Assembly: GCA_030386875.1 (NCBI GenBank)
Contig: CM059572.1
Coordinates: 36,577,732 to 36,641,731 of the forward strand
Direction: 5' to 3'
Length of the DNA stretch: 64,000 nt
Source of the DNA: Morinoia aosen
Taxonomy: Eukaryota > Arthropoda > Malacostraca > Amphipoda > Talitridae
The position numbers and the translations under genes were made by a program. This document shows, in pieces, positions 1 through 10,491 of this stretch (position 1 is its first letter; every line of letters begins with the position of its first letter). The notes under the pieces are model-generated. The model saw only the letters and a list, made by a program, of their open reading frames with translations. It had not been told where the DNA came from and searched no databases.

Positions 1-177
1 AACTCCGCCATACGTACTTTTTCATAAGCAGAGGGGGGAACTGAACTACTTAAGTGCCCTATCGACATGATGTTAACCCACACAACCCAACAGTATCTCG
101 TGCCGTAAGATGTGCATCATACAAAGGCCGTCAGTCTATAGAGTCTAGACTCTGGAGTGCCACTTCTAACGAAAAAC

Positions 178-312
178 ACTGAAAAACATCCGAAAAACAA
201 AAATCCCTGAAAAACATTCGAAAAACAAAATCCCTGAAAAACATTCGAAAAACAAAAATCCCTGAAAAACATTCGAAAAACAAAAATCTCTGAAAAACAT
301 TCGAGAAACATA
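178..312. repeat. Minisatellite, ~28-bp unit, about 5 copies
   Basis: Units of the form TGAAAAACATTCGAAAAAC followed by AAAATCCC repeat head to tail with small indels. The last unit decays into an A-rich tract. The open frames across it encode low-complexity Phe/Ser-rich strings and are not genes. Confidence 0.9.
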
Positions 313-744
313 AAAAAACAGAAACATCCGAACATGATGGCTTCTGTGTTATATATGCATACATGAAGAGCTTTATGAGAGGACTTATGACAACAACAGG
401 GGCGCATGTGTGCTGAAGATTGTGCTCAAACACACATGAATTGGGGGATGTGGGTGCGGGATTTTATGTCAAAGCTGAAAAGCAGCAAAATCCGGAGATT
501 TCTATAAAACTAAACACGATTCTGTCATTATCAGCAGCCACAGAGTTTAATACCCCTCTCCAATGCGAGCGGCTTCTCCGGTGATCTAGAAAACTGAAAA
601 CGAGCGAGTTGAGACTGAACCCTCCCATTGAATGAGCTTGTAATTCGTCTTCGTGCTCATCTCCAGAAACGAGCACGTTCGCACCACCGATATAATCAAC
701 AACCACAGTCTAATAGATTAGATTATCTGTTGGTTTCAGTCTCC
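313..744. other. Intergenic; no gene seen, diverged repeat fragment
   Basis: No coding signal is recognised. The stretch around 555-650, read on the minus strand, resembles the + strand at about 3120-3210: both have a GGGAGGGTT-like core and then a TTTTC-rich stretch leading to GATCACCGG or GACCACCG. The two are probably inverted diverged copies of one unknown dispersed repeat. Confidence 0.4.
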
Positions 745-746
745 CT

Positions 747-1090
747 AACTGCAACAAAGATGTTCTCGAGGAGGAAGGGTGAAGGCCCTTTTTAGTATGG
801 GGCTAAGGAAACGCGAAATCTATGCATTAGGTGTGTTTCCCACACAATCCCCATCGCACAGACACTAACTTGAGAGTTAAGGTTATGAAACAAGGTAAAA
901 GATGAAGAAAGGAGTTGGTCCGATGACGAGACACTACAGTAATGAACTAATAGAAGATAGTCCGTAACTGAACACAAGCCTATTCTTACTCCGCAACATA
1001 AAAAGTCTACCTAATCTTCAGCGCGGGACCTCACATTTTCCCCTGGGAGTACAAACTCTCACAGATAGAGTAGCTGCGTCTCCATGAAGG
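747..1090 (-). repeat. Dispersed repeat family B, copy 1
   Basis: Shares long stretches with 13062-13375 in the same orientation, and with 58844-59210, 37265-37565 and parts of 54395-55130 in the opposite orientation. Landmarks in family orientation are a CCCAGGGGAAAATGTGAGG block, CTGAAGRTTAGGTAG, and a later block of the form CATAGATTCCGCGTTCCC. The family is non-coding, about 350 bp, with no terminal inverted repeats that I can see. It could be a SINE or MITE remnant. Confidence 0.7.
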
Positions 1091-2274
1091 GCCACAGCCA
1101 AAAAAATATCAACAGGCAACACGATATCCATGTTCACAAATGCCTACTTAACCTTTTAATTCTACCGTGCCTCATTTCAATAATAATGTACTCGAAGTTA
1201 TTTAATTTTACGCTCTAAATCGAATAAAAGGAGGTTCATGCTCGAAGCTGATAAACGTTAAAGAGATAAAAGGGAACTTGTGGGCTATCTGTCACCACTT
1301 GTTTCAAGTTGTTTAAGGGGAAAAGTGTTTTTAGGGGAAAAAATAAAAATGTTAATTGTTTTATATTCGAATTGATGTTCTGGACAGTAAAGATGGATTT
1401 TTCATGTAAAAAGGTATCCTTCTTGATTTGTATTTATTTCTCATGCAATTTGCCTATTTTGAATGAATTTCTAGGACCTTTCTTTCCAGTTCTTGGAACT
1501 TAGGTCCCAGAGATTGATTTTGGCGTGAAACGAAACAAAAATTAAAAATAATTAACAATAATTTAATTGGGCTAACCTAATTTAAGCTAACCTCAACCTC
1601 AAGAGGAAACCATAACTCAAAAGTGTTGACACATAACCCACAAGCACCGATCAAAGCCACACACTGGCTCAGGCGCGCTCAACAGTGCAGAGAAAGTGAG
1701 CATTACCACACGCAAACAAAGGACTTCACTATCTGCATAGATCATCGCCAGCTTATTAAACTCGTGCGTAAGCGAAGGTACGAGCTCAAAGGTAGGGGTA
1801 AATTCGACTCGCGTCGGTCACATTTCACGCTCTTGATGAGTAATTCAGATACTGTATTGCCGAAGTGTTGATCGGTGTTTGGTGCCGAGTGGTACTAGTG
1901 TTAGCCAATACCTGGCATTCATCGATAGTGTAGGTAAAGAGTAGAGTAGATATACTTTGCTGTGTCTGAAATTTTGGTAATATGAAAGATTCAACAAGAA
2001 CGATTTCGTCGTAAGGTTTTTTTTAATAATAAGCCACACAGCTAAATTTCAATCCATCACTGTTAGAGCTTTCGAATGACGCATATTCTACGATATTCTA
2101 CATGACGCATATTCTACATGAACAGAGGTCTGATTGAAAATTTTTATACATATAAAAGTGGCTCCATTCCAGCCAAAAATGAACAATACAGATGCACTGT
2201 TCACACGTCTTGGTTACGCAACGATATGCCACAGAATTTTTTTATTTTGACGTCCTAAATTTTCTATTTCCTTG
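1091..2274. other. Intergenic; nothing recognised
   Basis: AT-rich sequence with only short open frames and no recognisable domain. A small imperfect tandem with ATATTCTACATGACGC occurs near 2080-2120. Confidence 0.4.
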
Positions 2275-2665
2275 ATAGGAATTCACATTTTCGTAACAAT
2301 AAAGGGAATATGTGTGAGATGAAATATATCCTCGTAACGATGAAGGGAATACGTGAACTAAAACAAATCCTTGTAACAATTAAGGGACCATGCAAGAGAT
2401 AATACAAATCCTTCTAACAACAAACTGAGAATATGTGACAGATCAAACAAACCCTTGTAACAAAGTAATGGAACATGCGAGAGATAATACAAGTCCTCGT
2501 AACAACGAAGGGGGAATATGCGGCAGATCAAACAAATCCTTGTAACAAAGTAATGGAACATGCGAGAGATAATACAAGTCCTCGTAACAACGAAGGGGGA
2601 ATAAGCGGCAGATCAAACAAAGCCTTGTAACAATTAAGTTAGGGAAAACCCGCGAGATGAACCAA
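2275..2665. repeat. Tandem array, ~50-bp unit with ~102-bp higher-order dimer
   Basis: Recurring blocks TCCTCGTAACAACGAAGGGG, CTTGTAACAAAGTAATGGAAC and GAGATAATACAAGTCC alternate. The two dimers around 2455-2620 are nearly identical, while the outer units are diverged. This is typical of an array expanding from its centre. Confidence 0.85.
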
Positions 2666-3560
2666 ACCCCGGTAGTTAGTTCCGGACGAGCACCGTCACT
2701 GGAACACAGAAGGTGTGGGTGGCATTACGAACAGAGAAGCTCACTGGCAAGTAACGTGCGCACCTCGCGTTAGTATTAGTTCTTCTAGAACGCTGCTGAA
2801 CTTTTGACGGATCTGCTTCAAAATTATATAGTTGCTTACCGATATCGCATGAGGAGATCTTGAAGATGCTAGCACTGGAGCATTACACTAGCACACAATC
2901 TTTAAGGTTGATATAAAACTTCAGCTATTCAGTCGTGAAGTTATACACATCAAAAAATATTTATGGAGTGAAATTAAACCGTTTGATTTGAATCCAGAAC
3001 CAACGAGAGTAAACTATGGCATGCCGTATTGCTCGCAGCGGAACAAAAACAACTAAATTTCATGCATCAAAAAAGGTTTTTCAACACTTGACTTTAAAGA
3101 AATAGGAGCGAACGAATTTTGCCTGAAGCACACTCAAACTCAATAGGAGGGTTTCATCTAAACTGTCTCATTTTCCGTTTTTTTAGACCACCGTACATCG
3201 TAAAATTTCCAATTTCTATTGTACCACCGCACAATACTCGGGTATTGAACACAAGACCTCGTCGACAGCGTCGACAGCATGGCAAAGAAGAGACGTTAAG
3301 GCCAAGCCGGCGCACAGAAAGGACTGGTTAGCATTGCCCAGGACTGGTTGGAATTGCACCCTTAGCCCCACATTTTTCCCTATCATTTAATTAGTTTCAG
3401 AGTGACTACCGCTAAACCATGCAAATACAAGAATAAAAGTAACTATATCATACCGCTATGCGGGGACGAGTTGTGACCACAATCACTTCATGCTTACTTC
3501 AGGACAGCAGGATAAAATTTACATCCAGAAAATGTTACCCCTCGTAGGTCCAAGTCATTA
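2666..3560. other. Intergenic; nothing firmly recognised
   Basis: No coding region is supported. About 3120-3210 is the + strand partner of the diverged repeat near 555-650. A short duplication (CAGGACTGGTTGGAATTGC after GGACTGGTTAGCATTGCC) lies near 3322-3357. Confidence 0.35.
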
Positions 3561-3564
3561 AGGT

Positions 3565-3745
3565 AAATTTGAAGGATATGTCAGTTATCAATTTTCCACT
3601 TTTGCCTAAACCTAATTAATTGAATCAAATAAACAAGTTTTCTTCTATGCACTTTCCGTCTCAAATGAGTATTTTACGATTTATAGCGGTAAGTTTAGTT
3701 TCGTCTTTGATGACGAATGCGCTCGAACACACAGCTCCTCATCGA
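3565..3745 (+). repeat. Dispersed repeat family A, copy 1
   Basis: Contains the family landmarks AATAAACAAGTTTTCTTC, TATGCACTTTCCGTC, AAATGAGTATTTTA, TATAGCGGTAAG and TTTCGTCTTTGATGACGAA. The same blocks recur at 8852-8960, 9064-9223, 9354-9512 (inverted) and 34300-34490. Confidence 0.75.
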
Positions 3746-3784
3746 TTTTCGAGTTTATGCATTGAAAGAAAAAAACAAAATGTT

Positions 3785-3811
3785 GAACAATTTTAAACAA
3801 TTTCAAACAAT
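3785..3811 (-). repeat. Simple 3' tail of the LINE
   Basis: Three 10-bp units (AACAATTTTA, AACAATTTCA, AACAATTTAT) abut the inferred 3' end of the element. Many CR1/jockey-group LINEs end in a short microsatellite rather than poly(A). Confidence 0.55.
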
Positions 3812-4185
3812 TTATTTACCACAGGAGATACAGAGATAAAATGTTTCTTAAGTCTAGTACAATGGTCAAATTTGAGTATAGCTACCTGTGGGCCCGAATA
3901 AGTTCAGTGACTTCTAGGGCATCCTACCATCAAGGTTAGTCTTAGGAGTACAATAATGTTTAACCTAATTCACTTAAACTAGAGACGCATTAGACTGATC
4001 AATGAGATAAGTAACTCGAAATTAGACACTTTATTTCACAATATAGTTCATATGGACTAGATTTAACAGTATATTCGACAAACGATTCAAGAACAGACTG
4101 AAGATCGGCGAAATTAATCAAGGCGAATTACATTATTAGGACCAGTTATGTAGGGGACAAGGTTTGACTCTGTGATCTTACACGA

Positions 4186-7100
4186 CTAGTAATCTGATAG
4201 GAAGTGAGATTCAAGACTTTTTTTGAATACCTTATAAGAATTACTTTCACGGATCTCCGCAGGTATTGAGTTCCAAGTTTTAGTTCCAACGAAGAGGATA
4301 CTGTGTTGTGACCGAGCCTTTGAGTAATAAGGAAGCATGAATTTACTTCTATTTCGGGTTAAATGGTCGTGATGACCAGTTTGCGTAGTTAATAATTGTT
4401 TTAGGCTATGGTCGCCATCATTTGTTAATGTTTTGTAAATGAAATTGCAAATGGAGATTTTGTAGAGATCCGAGAGCTTGAGTATTCGTAAATTTTTGAA
4501 TGAGTCATTTGTGTGAGCATTATATTCTAGATTCTTTATCGCTCTTATGGCTCTTTTTTGCAGGGTAAAAATTTTGTTGGTTTTATTTTTATCAGTTCCG
4601 TGCCATGCTTCTATTCCGTACTGCAAGTATGGTGAAATGAGCGTTCGGTAGAGCATTTGTAAGGCTGTTTCAGGCAGGAAATTCTTAACTTTATTTAGGA
4701 TTCCGATAGATTTTGATAATTTAGAACTAATATGAGCGATGTGCTCTTTAAAGGTTAGATTTTTGTCTATTATGATGCCGAGGAATTTACTTGAGTTGGT
4801 TTCTTCGATTTCACCTTCGCCAATTTGAATGCGTGGGAGAGATATATTTTTCTTGTATGAGAATGTAATATATTTTGTTTTATCGATATTAAGGCTTATT
4901 TTATTAGCTTTAAGCCACAATGAAACCTTATGAAGTTCATTATTTATACGCTCCGCCATCCTAGCGGGATTTTGGTCTGGAAGGACCGCAGAAAGGGTAC
5001 TGTCATCGGCAAAAAGTATGAATTTGAAGAATGATGTAGATTTAATGATATCATTGATAAAAATTAGAAATAGGAGAGGCCCAAGGACAGATCCTTGTGG
5101 AACCCCATGGCTAATTGTCTGTGGGTCTGATTTTGCGTCGTCAATGACAACGTATTGTTTCCGATTTGCTAAGTATGATCTAAACCAATCATGGGCAGCC
5201 CCTCGAATGCCATAACAATGTAGTTTCGAGAGTAATACGTTATGGTCCACACAATCGAATGCTTTTCGAAAGTCAAGAAATACGGAGAAAACAAGCTTTC
5301 CTTCATCTATATTAGAATAAAGGTATTGCAAATGATTTAATACAGCTTGTGTCGTAGATTTCTTAGAACGAAAACCGTATTGTTTGTCGTAGAGGAAAGA
5401 TTTTTGTTCAAAATACGAATACACTTTTTTATACACAATTTTCTCGAATATTTTGCTAAGAATTGGTAGTACAGAGATAGGTCTATAATTGTTAACGCAG
5501 TTTTTATCACCATTTTTAAAAATAGGGGTGACTCTCGCAATTTTGAAAGAGTCGGGGAAGATACCTTGAGAAAGGGATTGGTTGATAATATAAGATATGC
5601 ACGGTGCTATTATATCAGCTATAGCCTTAAGAACTTTAGCCGAAAAATTTTTCAATCCACTTGATTTATTTTTCAAGTTGTTTATGCACGTAATTACATC
5701 GGAGGGATTAGTTGGCGTGAAAAAGAAAGAGTTAGGTTCACGGACATGGTCCATGTATTGCAAGTGGTCTCTGGGTTCACCGAAGACACTATCGGCTATA
5801 TTTTTTCCTATGTTTACAAAAAAGTTGTTAAACACAGTTGCAATATCTTTTTTCTCGTGGTATTTTACATTTTCGTGAACGACGGACTCAATTGTTTTCG
5901 TAGTAATATTATTCGGTTTATAGCATGAATTAAGCAGGCGCCAAGTTTTTTTAATATCAGTTTTGTATTCAGTAAATTTGCGCGTGAAGTAGTCTCGTTT
6001 TGAGGTTCGTATTTGATTTGTCACATGATTCCTGAATCTGCTATACGTTACTTTAGATATTCGCCCTTCGTATAGTAAGGCTAGGTACGCTTGACGTTTC
6101 TTTATATTGATCACGATATCTTCAGTAATCCAGGGCTTTTGTCTATTTTTCGGCGTAATTGTGCGGGTGATTATTGGACAGCACTGGTTATATGTGGTCG
6201 TTATAATTTCAGTTAAATTTAGTATTGCTTCATCAATGTTAATCGCATTATTGTCCCGTTCATAGACGTCTAATGATGGCATTAATTCTTCTAGAACAGT
6301 TCGCATTGTTCCCAAGTTGTATTCGTTTACGCAACGAAATGAATAAGTATCAGCCTGTGGGCTGGAACAAGGATTATAGACATTTTTCTTGATGAGAAAC
6401 ACCGGGAAATGGTCAGATAAGTCAGAAATTATTATTCCGGTAAGAAAATCAGTCGGATCTAACATAAAAATATTATCGAGTAACGTAGCCGATTCAGAAG
6501 CAACACGTGTAGGTTTCGTGATGATTGGAAGGAAGGAGCTAGATTGAAAAACATTTATGAAGTTTGAGATTTGCTCACAGCTATCATATTGTAGAAGATC
6601 GTAGTTGAAATCCCCGCAGATTATTATGTCATTATATAGAGACTTGTTGAACTGAGATATAATGCCTTGAAGCTCGTTCAGGAAAGAGACGTTACAAGCT
6701 GTTGGGGGTCTATATACTGTCCCAAGCATAATCCGTTTACCATTTTTCGTTAGTTCTATAAATAAGGTCTCAATATGTTCACGATTCATAGTTGCACTTA
6801 AAATGACTTTCGAAGATATATGTTTAGATATGTACGTACTGATGCCACCACCACGTTTGTTACTACGGAGTGAATGATGGCTATAATAGTTTTGAATTTG
6901 AATCAGGTCTTTAGATGAGTCGTCTAGCCAACTTTCGGTGAAACTGAGAACATCAAAATTGCTGTTCAGCTCAGTGATAGTACAAGATATTTCATCTATT
7001 TTCGGATAAATGGATCTACAGTTCCAACATAGTAGAGAAAAATCGTTACAGGTCTTCCTCATCGATTCATTGAATTTTTTAATATTTAGGTATTTACAGT

Positions 7101-7194
7101 TTCCAGTTTCATTTAGGTTTGGGTGCAGTCTATTCAAATGATTGAGATCTGGATCAATATTGTCGAATATGTCAACATGGTCAGTCATTAGCAT
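4186..7194 (-). CDS. LINE ORF2: endonuclease-reverse transcriptase
   Basis: This 1002-residue open frame has no internal stop. The N-terminal third is an APE-type endonuclease: LLCWNCRS near residue 55, FTESWLDD near 85, GTVYRPP, CGDFNYD, and SDLSDHFPVF as the catalytic SDH motif. The reverse transcriptase follows: ARVTPIFKNGDKNCVNNYRP, FLDFRKAFDCVDH, HGVPQGSVLGPLLFLIF and the catalytic FADDSTLSAV. After these comes the thumb and C-terminal region (YLQYGIEAWHG). It would nick target DNA and copy the element RNA by target-primed reverse transcription. The overall style fits the jockey/CR1 group. No RNase H domain or C-terminal CCHC knuckle was seen. I take the start as the first Met; initiation could lie slightly downstream. 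Confidence 0.93.
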   Translation of the reverse strand: MLMTDHVDIFDNIDPDLNHLNRLHPNLNETGNCKYLNIKKFNESMRKTCNDFSLLCWNCRSIYPKIDEISCTITELNSNFDVLSFTESWLDDSSKDLIQIQNYYSHHSLRSNKRGGGISTYISKHISSKVILSATMNREHIETLFIELTKNGKRIMLGTVYRPPTACNVSFLNELQGIISQFNKSLYNDIIICGDFNYDLLQYDSCEQISNFINVFQSSSFLPIITKPTRVASESATLLDNIFMLDPTDFLTGIIISDLSDHFPVFLIKKNVYNPCSSPQADTYSFRCVNEYNLGTMRTVLEELMPSLDVYERDNNAINIDEAILNLTEIITTTYNQCCPIITRTITPKNRQKPWITEDIVINIKKRQAYLALLYEGRISKVTYSRFRNHVTNQIRTSKRDYFTRKFTEYKTDIKKTWRLLNSCYKPNNITTKTIESVVHENVKYHEKKDIATVFNNFFVNIGKNIADSVFGEPRDHLQYMDHVREPNSFFFTPTNPSDVITCINNLKNKSSGLKNFSAKVLKAIADIIAPCISYIINQSLSQGIFPDSFKIARVTPIFKNGDKNCVNNYRPISVLPILSKIFEKIVYKKVYSYFEQKSFLYDKQYGFRSKKSTTQAVLNHLQYLYSNIDEGKLVFSVFLDFRKAFDCVDHNVLLSKLHCYGIRGAAHDWFRSYLANRKQYVVIDDAKSDPQTISHGVPQGSVLGPLLFLIFINDIIKSTSFFKFILFADDSTLSAVLPDQNPARMAERINNELHKVSLWLKANKISLNIDKTKYITFSYKKNISLPRIQIGEGEIEETNSSKFLGIIIDKNLTFKEHIAHISSKLSKSIGILNKVKNFLPETALQMLYRTLISPYLQYGIEAWHGTDKNKTNKIFTLQKRAIRAIKNLEYNAHTNDSFKNLRILKLSDLYKISICNFIYKTLTNDGDHSLKQLLTTQTGHHDHLTRNRSKFMLPYYSKARSQHSILFVGTKTWNSIPAEIRESNSYKVFKKSLESHFLSDY

Positions 7195-7789
7195 TAAGAG
7201 ACAGTAAGTAAAATGTAACGTAAAAATAAAAATGATAAAAACTACAGGATCAAGGTAAAAATAAGGACATTCCTACTTAGAATTAAACTAAAAAAAAAGA
7301 GAAACTAAAAACACACAGATTATTAGTCTAAATTGTTTAAAACCTAGTATGATTTCATAAGGAGAGCGCAAATTCAGTCCATGAGCAGGAACATTAGGGA
7401 TCATAAATGGCAAATAATGTAGTTACAAGGCTGTCGTACCAGTGGTTTCCGCATATAACACTTATTAGATGTAGCAAGGACGAAATGGATTTAAAAACGA
7501 AGTGACAGTGAAGTTATTTATGGAATTAAAAAAATCTTGCCTATCTAAATTGTTTCCAGATTCAGAAACACATACACGAGTTAAGTCTGAACAGCAAGTT
7601 CGGTATGAGCATTCGATAAAAAAGAGAAAGAAAGAAATTGAAAAACAATTTAGTAAGCAGCAAAACAAGGCTGTAAGGTCGACGTGGATGCCTTGAAGAG
7701 GTGAAGGTAATTCAATCAAAAATCAAGAAGAAAACATGTGGACAGATATCAAAATAATATTAAACTCAATACGTCAGTCTAAAAAAATA

Positions 7790-8590
7790 CTAATCACGAA
7801 TAATTTCCTCTGAGGACTTGCCGACATGTTGCAGCAAGTACTCGTCTAGTTCTTCAGGTGTATTGATGGTTAGAGATCTCTGAGTTACTTGGCCGGGTAT
7901 CTTTGGAGAGAAGACGTTGATATTGCCATCAAAACTTCTTGCGGGTCCTATTTGTTCCGGAAATTTTCGTTTGGCCAATCTCAGAGTGTACATTATACTT
8001 GCTCGCGAAGGTACTAAGTATTCATTCACGTAGAGTTGTTCCGGTTTTGTAACACGGCAGGCTGTGAGAATTTCTTGCTTCTTTTCGTATTTTCGTAGCT
8101 CAAAAGAAATGTTTCTCCTATCGACGTTTCCGGGTGGAGGTTTTTTTCCCAATCTATTCGCTGTGGTGATGTCAGAGTTACTCAGGTTGATTTTGAGTTG
8201 GTCCTTCAGGATCTGGCACACAGTTTCTATGCAATTTTCTTCAGGACGTGATTGCGGCAGTTCCCCTGATATAACCAAAGTGCGTTTTTTGTTCTCCAAT
8301 TCTTCACGTTCTTCTTTCCGTTCGAGTCGCTCTAGACGAGAGACTAAGGTATTTATTTTCTTATCTTGTTCTTCAATCCTTGCATTTTGATTTGATTCTT
8401 TCTTCGTTAGTGTTTCAATCATCGTTTTCAAGTCACTAATTTCGCTTTGAAATTTCTTCATTACTGATTTGAAGAGATCAATTAGGATGGAAACTACTTG
8501 CTTAGTCTGTTTTGGCAGACCTTGTACGTCTGGATAGTCAAGCTCCAGCATACCCTCGCTGTTGTTGTCCTTGGTGGGGCTTGTCGCCAT
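7790..8590 (-). CDS. LINE ORF1: coiled-coil RNA-binding protein
   Basis: This 266-residue frame lies upstream of ORF2 on the same strand. Residues about 30-105 are heptad-rich and highly charged, as expected for a trimerising coiled coil. A segment starting KKRTLVISGELPQ follows and resembles the RRM-like core of L1-type ORF1 proteins. The later ANRLGKK, RRNISFELRKYEKKQEIL and NEYLVPSRASIMY stretches resemble the C-terminal domain of such proteins. It probably coats element RNA and acts as a nucleic-acid chaperone. The domain reading is from sequence style only. Confidence 0.8.
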   Translation of the reverse strand: MATSPTKDNNSEGMLELDYPDVQGLPKQTKQVVSILIDLFKSVMKKFQSEISDLKTMIETLTKKESNQNARIEEQDKKINTLVSRLERLERKEEREELENKKRTLVISGELPQSRPEENCIETVCQILKDQLKINLSNSDITTANRLGKKPPPGNVDRRNISFELRKYEKKQEILTACRVTKPEQLYVNEYLVPSRASIMYTLRLAKRKFPEQIGPARSFDGNINVFSPKIPGQVTQRSLTINTPEELDEYLLQHVGKSSEEIIRD

Positions 8591-8845
8591 CTTGTGAGAA
8601 GGGAGACACTCTCAAAAAGAAGCAAGGGTTGAGTGCTTGTTCTGATGGAATATCACACTTTTTGTTCGATTTTTTTTTTAATTTGGTTAGATAAAATTTA
8701 TTCTTGGATTCTCATGGTCTGAGTGGGCACTCTTTTTTGGTTAGAAATGCATGATCATTAACCAGTTGGGCACTTTGTTTCGGAGCAAAGACACAGACGT
8801 CCTCACTGCCTCACTGCACTCACTGCACTTGAATCATGGTGATAA
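8591..8845 (-). promoter_or_regulatory. LINE 5' UTR / putative internal promoter region
   Basis: This is the non-coding sequence between the ORF1 start and the inferred 5' end of the element. It contains a run of CTCACTGC-like repeats (plus 8795-8835) and a T9 tract. No specific promoter motif is identified. Confidence 0.35.
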
Positions 8846-8851
8846 CATTGA

Positions 8852-8960
8852 AATAAACGACTTTACTTCTATACACTTTTTTCGTCAAATGAGTATTTAC
8901 GAGGTATAGCGGTAGGTCTGGTTTCGTCTTCGATGACGATCGCGCTGGAAGCGAGTGCGC
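8852..8960 (+). repeat. Dispersed repeat family A, copy 2 (partial)
   Basis: Landmarks AAATAAACGAC, ACTTCTATACAC, AAATGAGTATTTACG, TATAGCGGTAGG and TTTCGTCTTCGATGACGA parallel those of copy 1 at 3630-3735. Confidence 0.7.
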
Positions 8961-9063
8961 ATTGCAGTGTTGCTGTCCGACGTGCTCCTTGAATTACTTG
9001 CCGCTTCAAACACTGGAGTTGCGGTAAGTCATTTACCGCTTTAACTAATAAAATACTCATTTG

Positions 9064-9512
9064 GGTAAATGTAAAGGACTTGACCATAATCGATTTTCCA
9101 CTTTTTGATCAACAAAGATTGTTGATCAGACCAAAATAAACAATTTTTCTTCAATGCACTTTCCGGCGGAAATGAGTATTTTAAAAGTTATGGCGCTAAA
9201 TGAGTTACCGGAACTCCAGTGTGCATCACCCTATTACAAACGTAAAGAGGGGGTTTGTAATAGGGGGTTTGCTCTTCGTCGGCTTGGTTAGCGCGTGGTA
9301 ACGCCTGTTTACTTTCACGTCGGACCGCGCGGTGTATTTTTCCCCGCCTCAAACACTGGAGTTACGGTAACTCATTTAATGCCATAACTTTTAAAATACT
9401 TATTTCCGCCGGAAAGTGCATTGAAGAAAACTTGTTTATTTTGGTCTCATCAACAATCTTTATTGATCAAAGAGTGGAAAATCGATTATGGTCAAGTCCT
9501 CAACATTTACCT
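9064..9512. repeat. Family A fold-back pair (inverted arms ~160 bp)
   Basis: The left arm 9064-9223 and the right arm 9354-9512 are near-perfect reverse complements. They share GACTTGACCATAATCGATTT, CCAAAATAAACAA, TTCAATGCACTTTCCGGCGG, AAAGTTATGGC and GAGTTACCG. A 130-bp spacer separates them and holds a smaller palindrome (CCCTATTACAAACGTAAAG then TTTGTAATAGGG). This looks like a fold-back MITE. No autonomous partner is present. Confidence 0.8.
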
Positions 9513-9529
9513 TATTTCGATCTAATTAA

Positions 9530-10300
9530 CTATGTGTAGGCATCGAAATTTACAAAATCGATAACTGACATATCCTTCAGATTTACCGTCATTAATTGTA
9601 GAAGTATCTCAGAAAACTCAAATGCTTGCAACAGAATAATTGCGGTACGAGTCTGGCACTTCAAGCAGCAATAATTTTGCTTATGAATACGCGTATTTAT
9701 AAAATAAAATTGCAATGGCAGTAATTATTAACCAAAGAAAAAAAATTAGCCTATAATTACTTTTATCGTAATGAAATCATGACTCAGCTTCATGAATATG
9801 CCGAGTAGTAAATCAGAACAACCATCCACGGATAAATCCCGCCACAAAAACTAAGAAATCTTATAAAATTAATTCAGGTTTGCCATTGAGCCGTGCCTCT
9901 CTCACGAGGTCAGAGGCTATGCAACTCACCATGTTGACTCGTAACGTTGAAGATGCCGGGGTGGCTACGTAATTATTAAAGCCTCTTAGATTTTCAACCA
10001 AAATTTATGCTTGGCCGGTGAGTAGACTTTAATGCCCAAAGAAGAAACAAGAGATGAACTGCTGGTATGTAAGATGCTCTGCGTGGCACCCACACACTTT
10101 CACGTTGACAGACATTGAACGACTGGCGCAGTGTTGCCGTTCGCTAGATAGCTAGGCAAGATATTTAGCCAAGAAATTTCCCGTCTGTGTTGCTACAACA
10201 CTTGCGAGATCAAAAACCAAAATAGCGTGGATCGTTACTAAAAATTAATGAATTATGAGTAGAAAAGCATTCAAGCAAGTGAACGGAACAGTGCCTCAGC
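9530..10300. other. Intergenic; nothing recognised
   Basis: No coding region, RNA gene or clear repeat was identified. Confidence 0.35.
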
Positions 10301-10302
10301 TT

Positions 10303-10491
10303 AAGCGGCCCATAGACGATCAATTTAATTGTCAATATCATTGACTCAATATATTTATGAGATTTTGTGTTGCCAACAAAGTCAATTAATTGACCGTGGT
10401 CAATCAAACCCACAGACGATCAATTTAATTGTCAATATTCATCATTGTCAATTATATTGACAATAAAATTGATCGTCTATGGGCCGCCTTA
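10303..10491. mobile_element. MITE with ~35-bp terminal inverted repeats
   Basis: The left end reads AAGCGGCCCATAGACGATCA and continues AATTTAATTGTCAATAT. The right end is its reverse complement with one extra G and a few mismatches. A third internal copy of the same motif (ACAGACGATCAATTTAATTG) starts near 10413. The exact target duplication is unclear, because TTA occurs at the left boundary and TTA again at the right. Confidence 0.75.

Larger units (their letters stand above)
3768..8845 (-). mobile_element. Near full-length two-ORF non-LTR retrotransposon (jockey/CR1-type)
   Basis: On the minus strand the order is a short 5' UTR, ORF1 (8590-7790), a 595-bp gap, ORF2 with endonuclease and reverse transcriptase (7194-4186), a 3' UTR and a short tail of about three AACAATTTYA-like 10-mers (plus 3785-3811). 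CATTGAAA occurs at 3760-3767 and 8846-8853 and is a plausible 8-bp target site duplication. Both ORFs are uninterrupted, so the insertion may be recent and could be competent. The clade call rests on domain style and was not tested by phylogeny. Confidence 0.8.

Noticed and set aside
464-706. 80-residue minus-strand frame near the window start
   Set aside because: Partly shared with a diverged repeat at 3119-3331 in a different context, so it is more likely repeat-derived than a gene.
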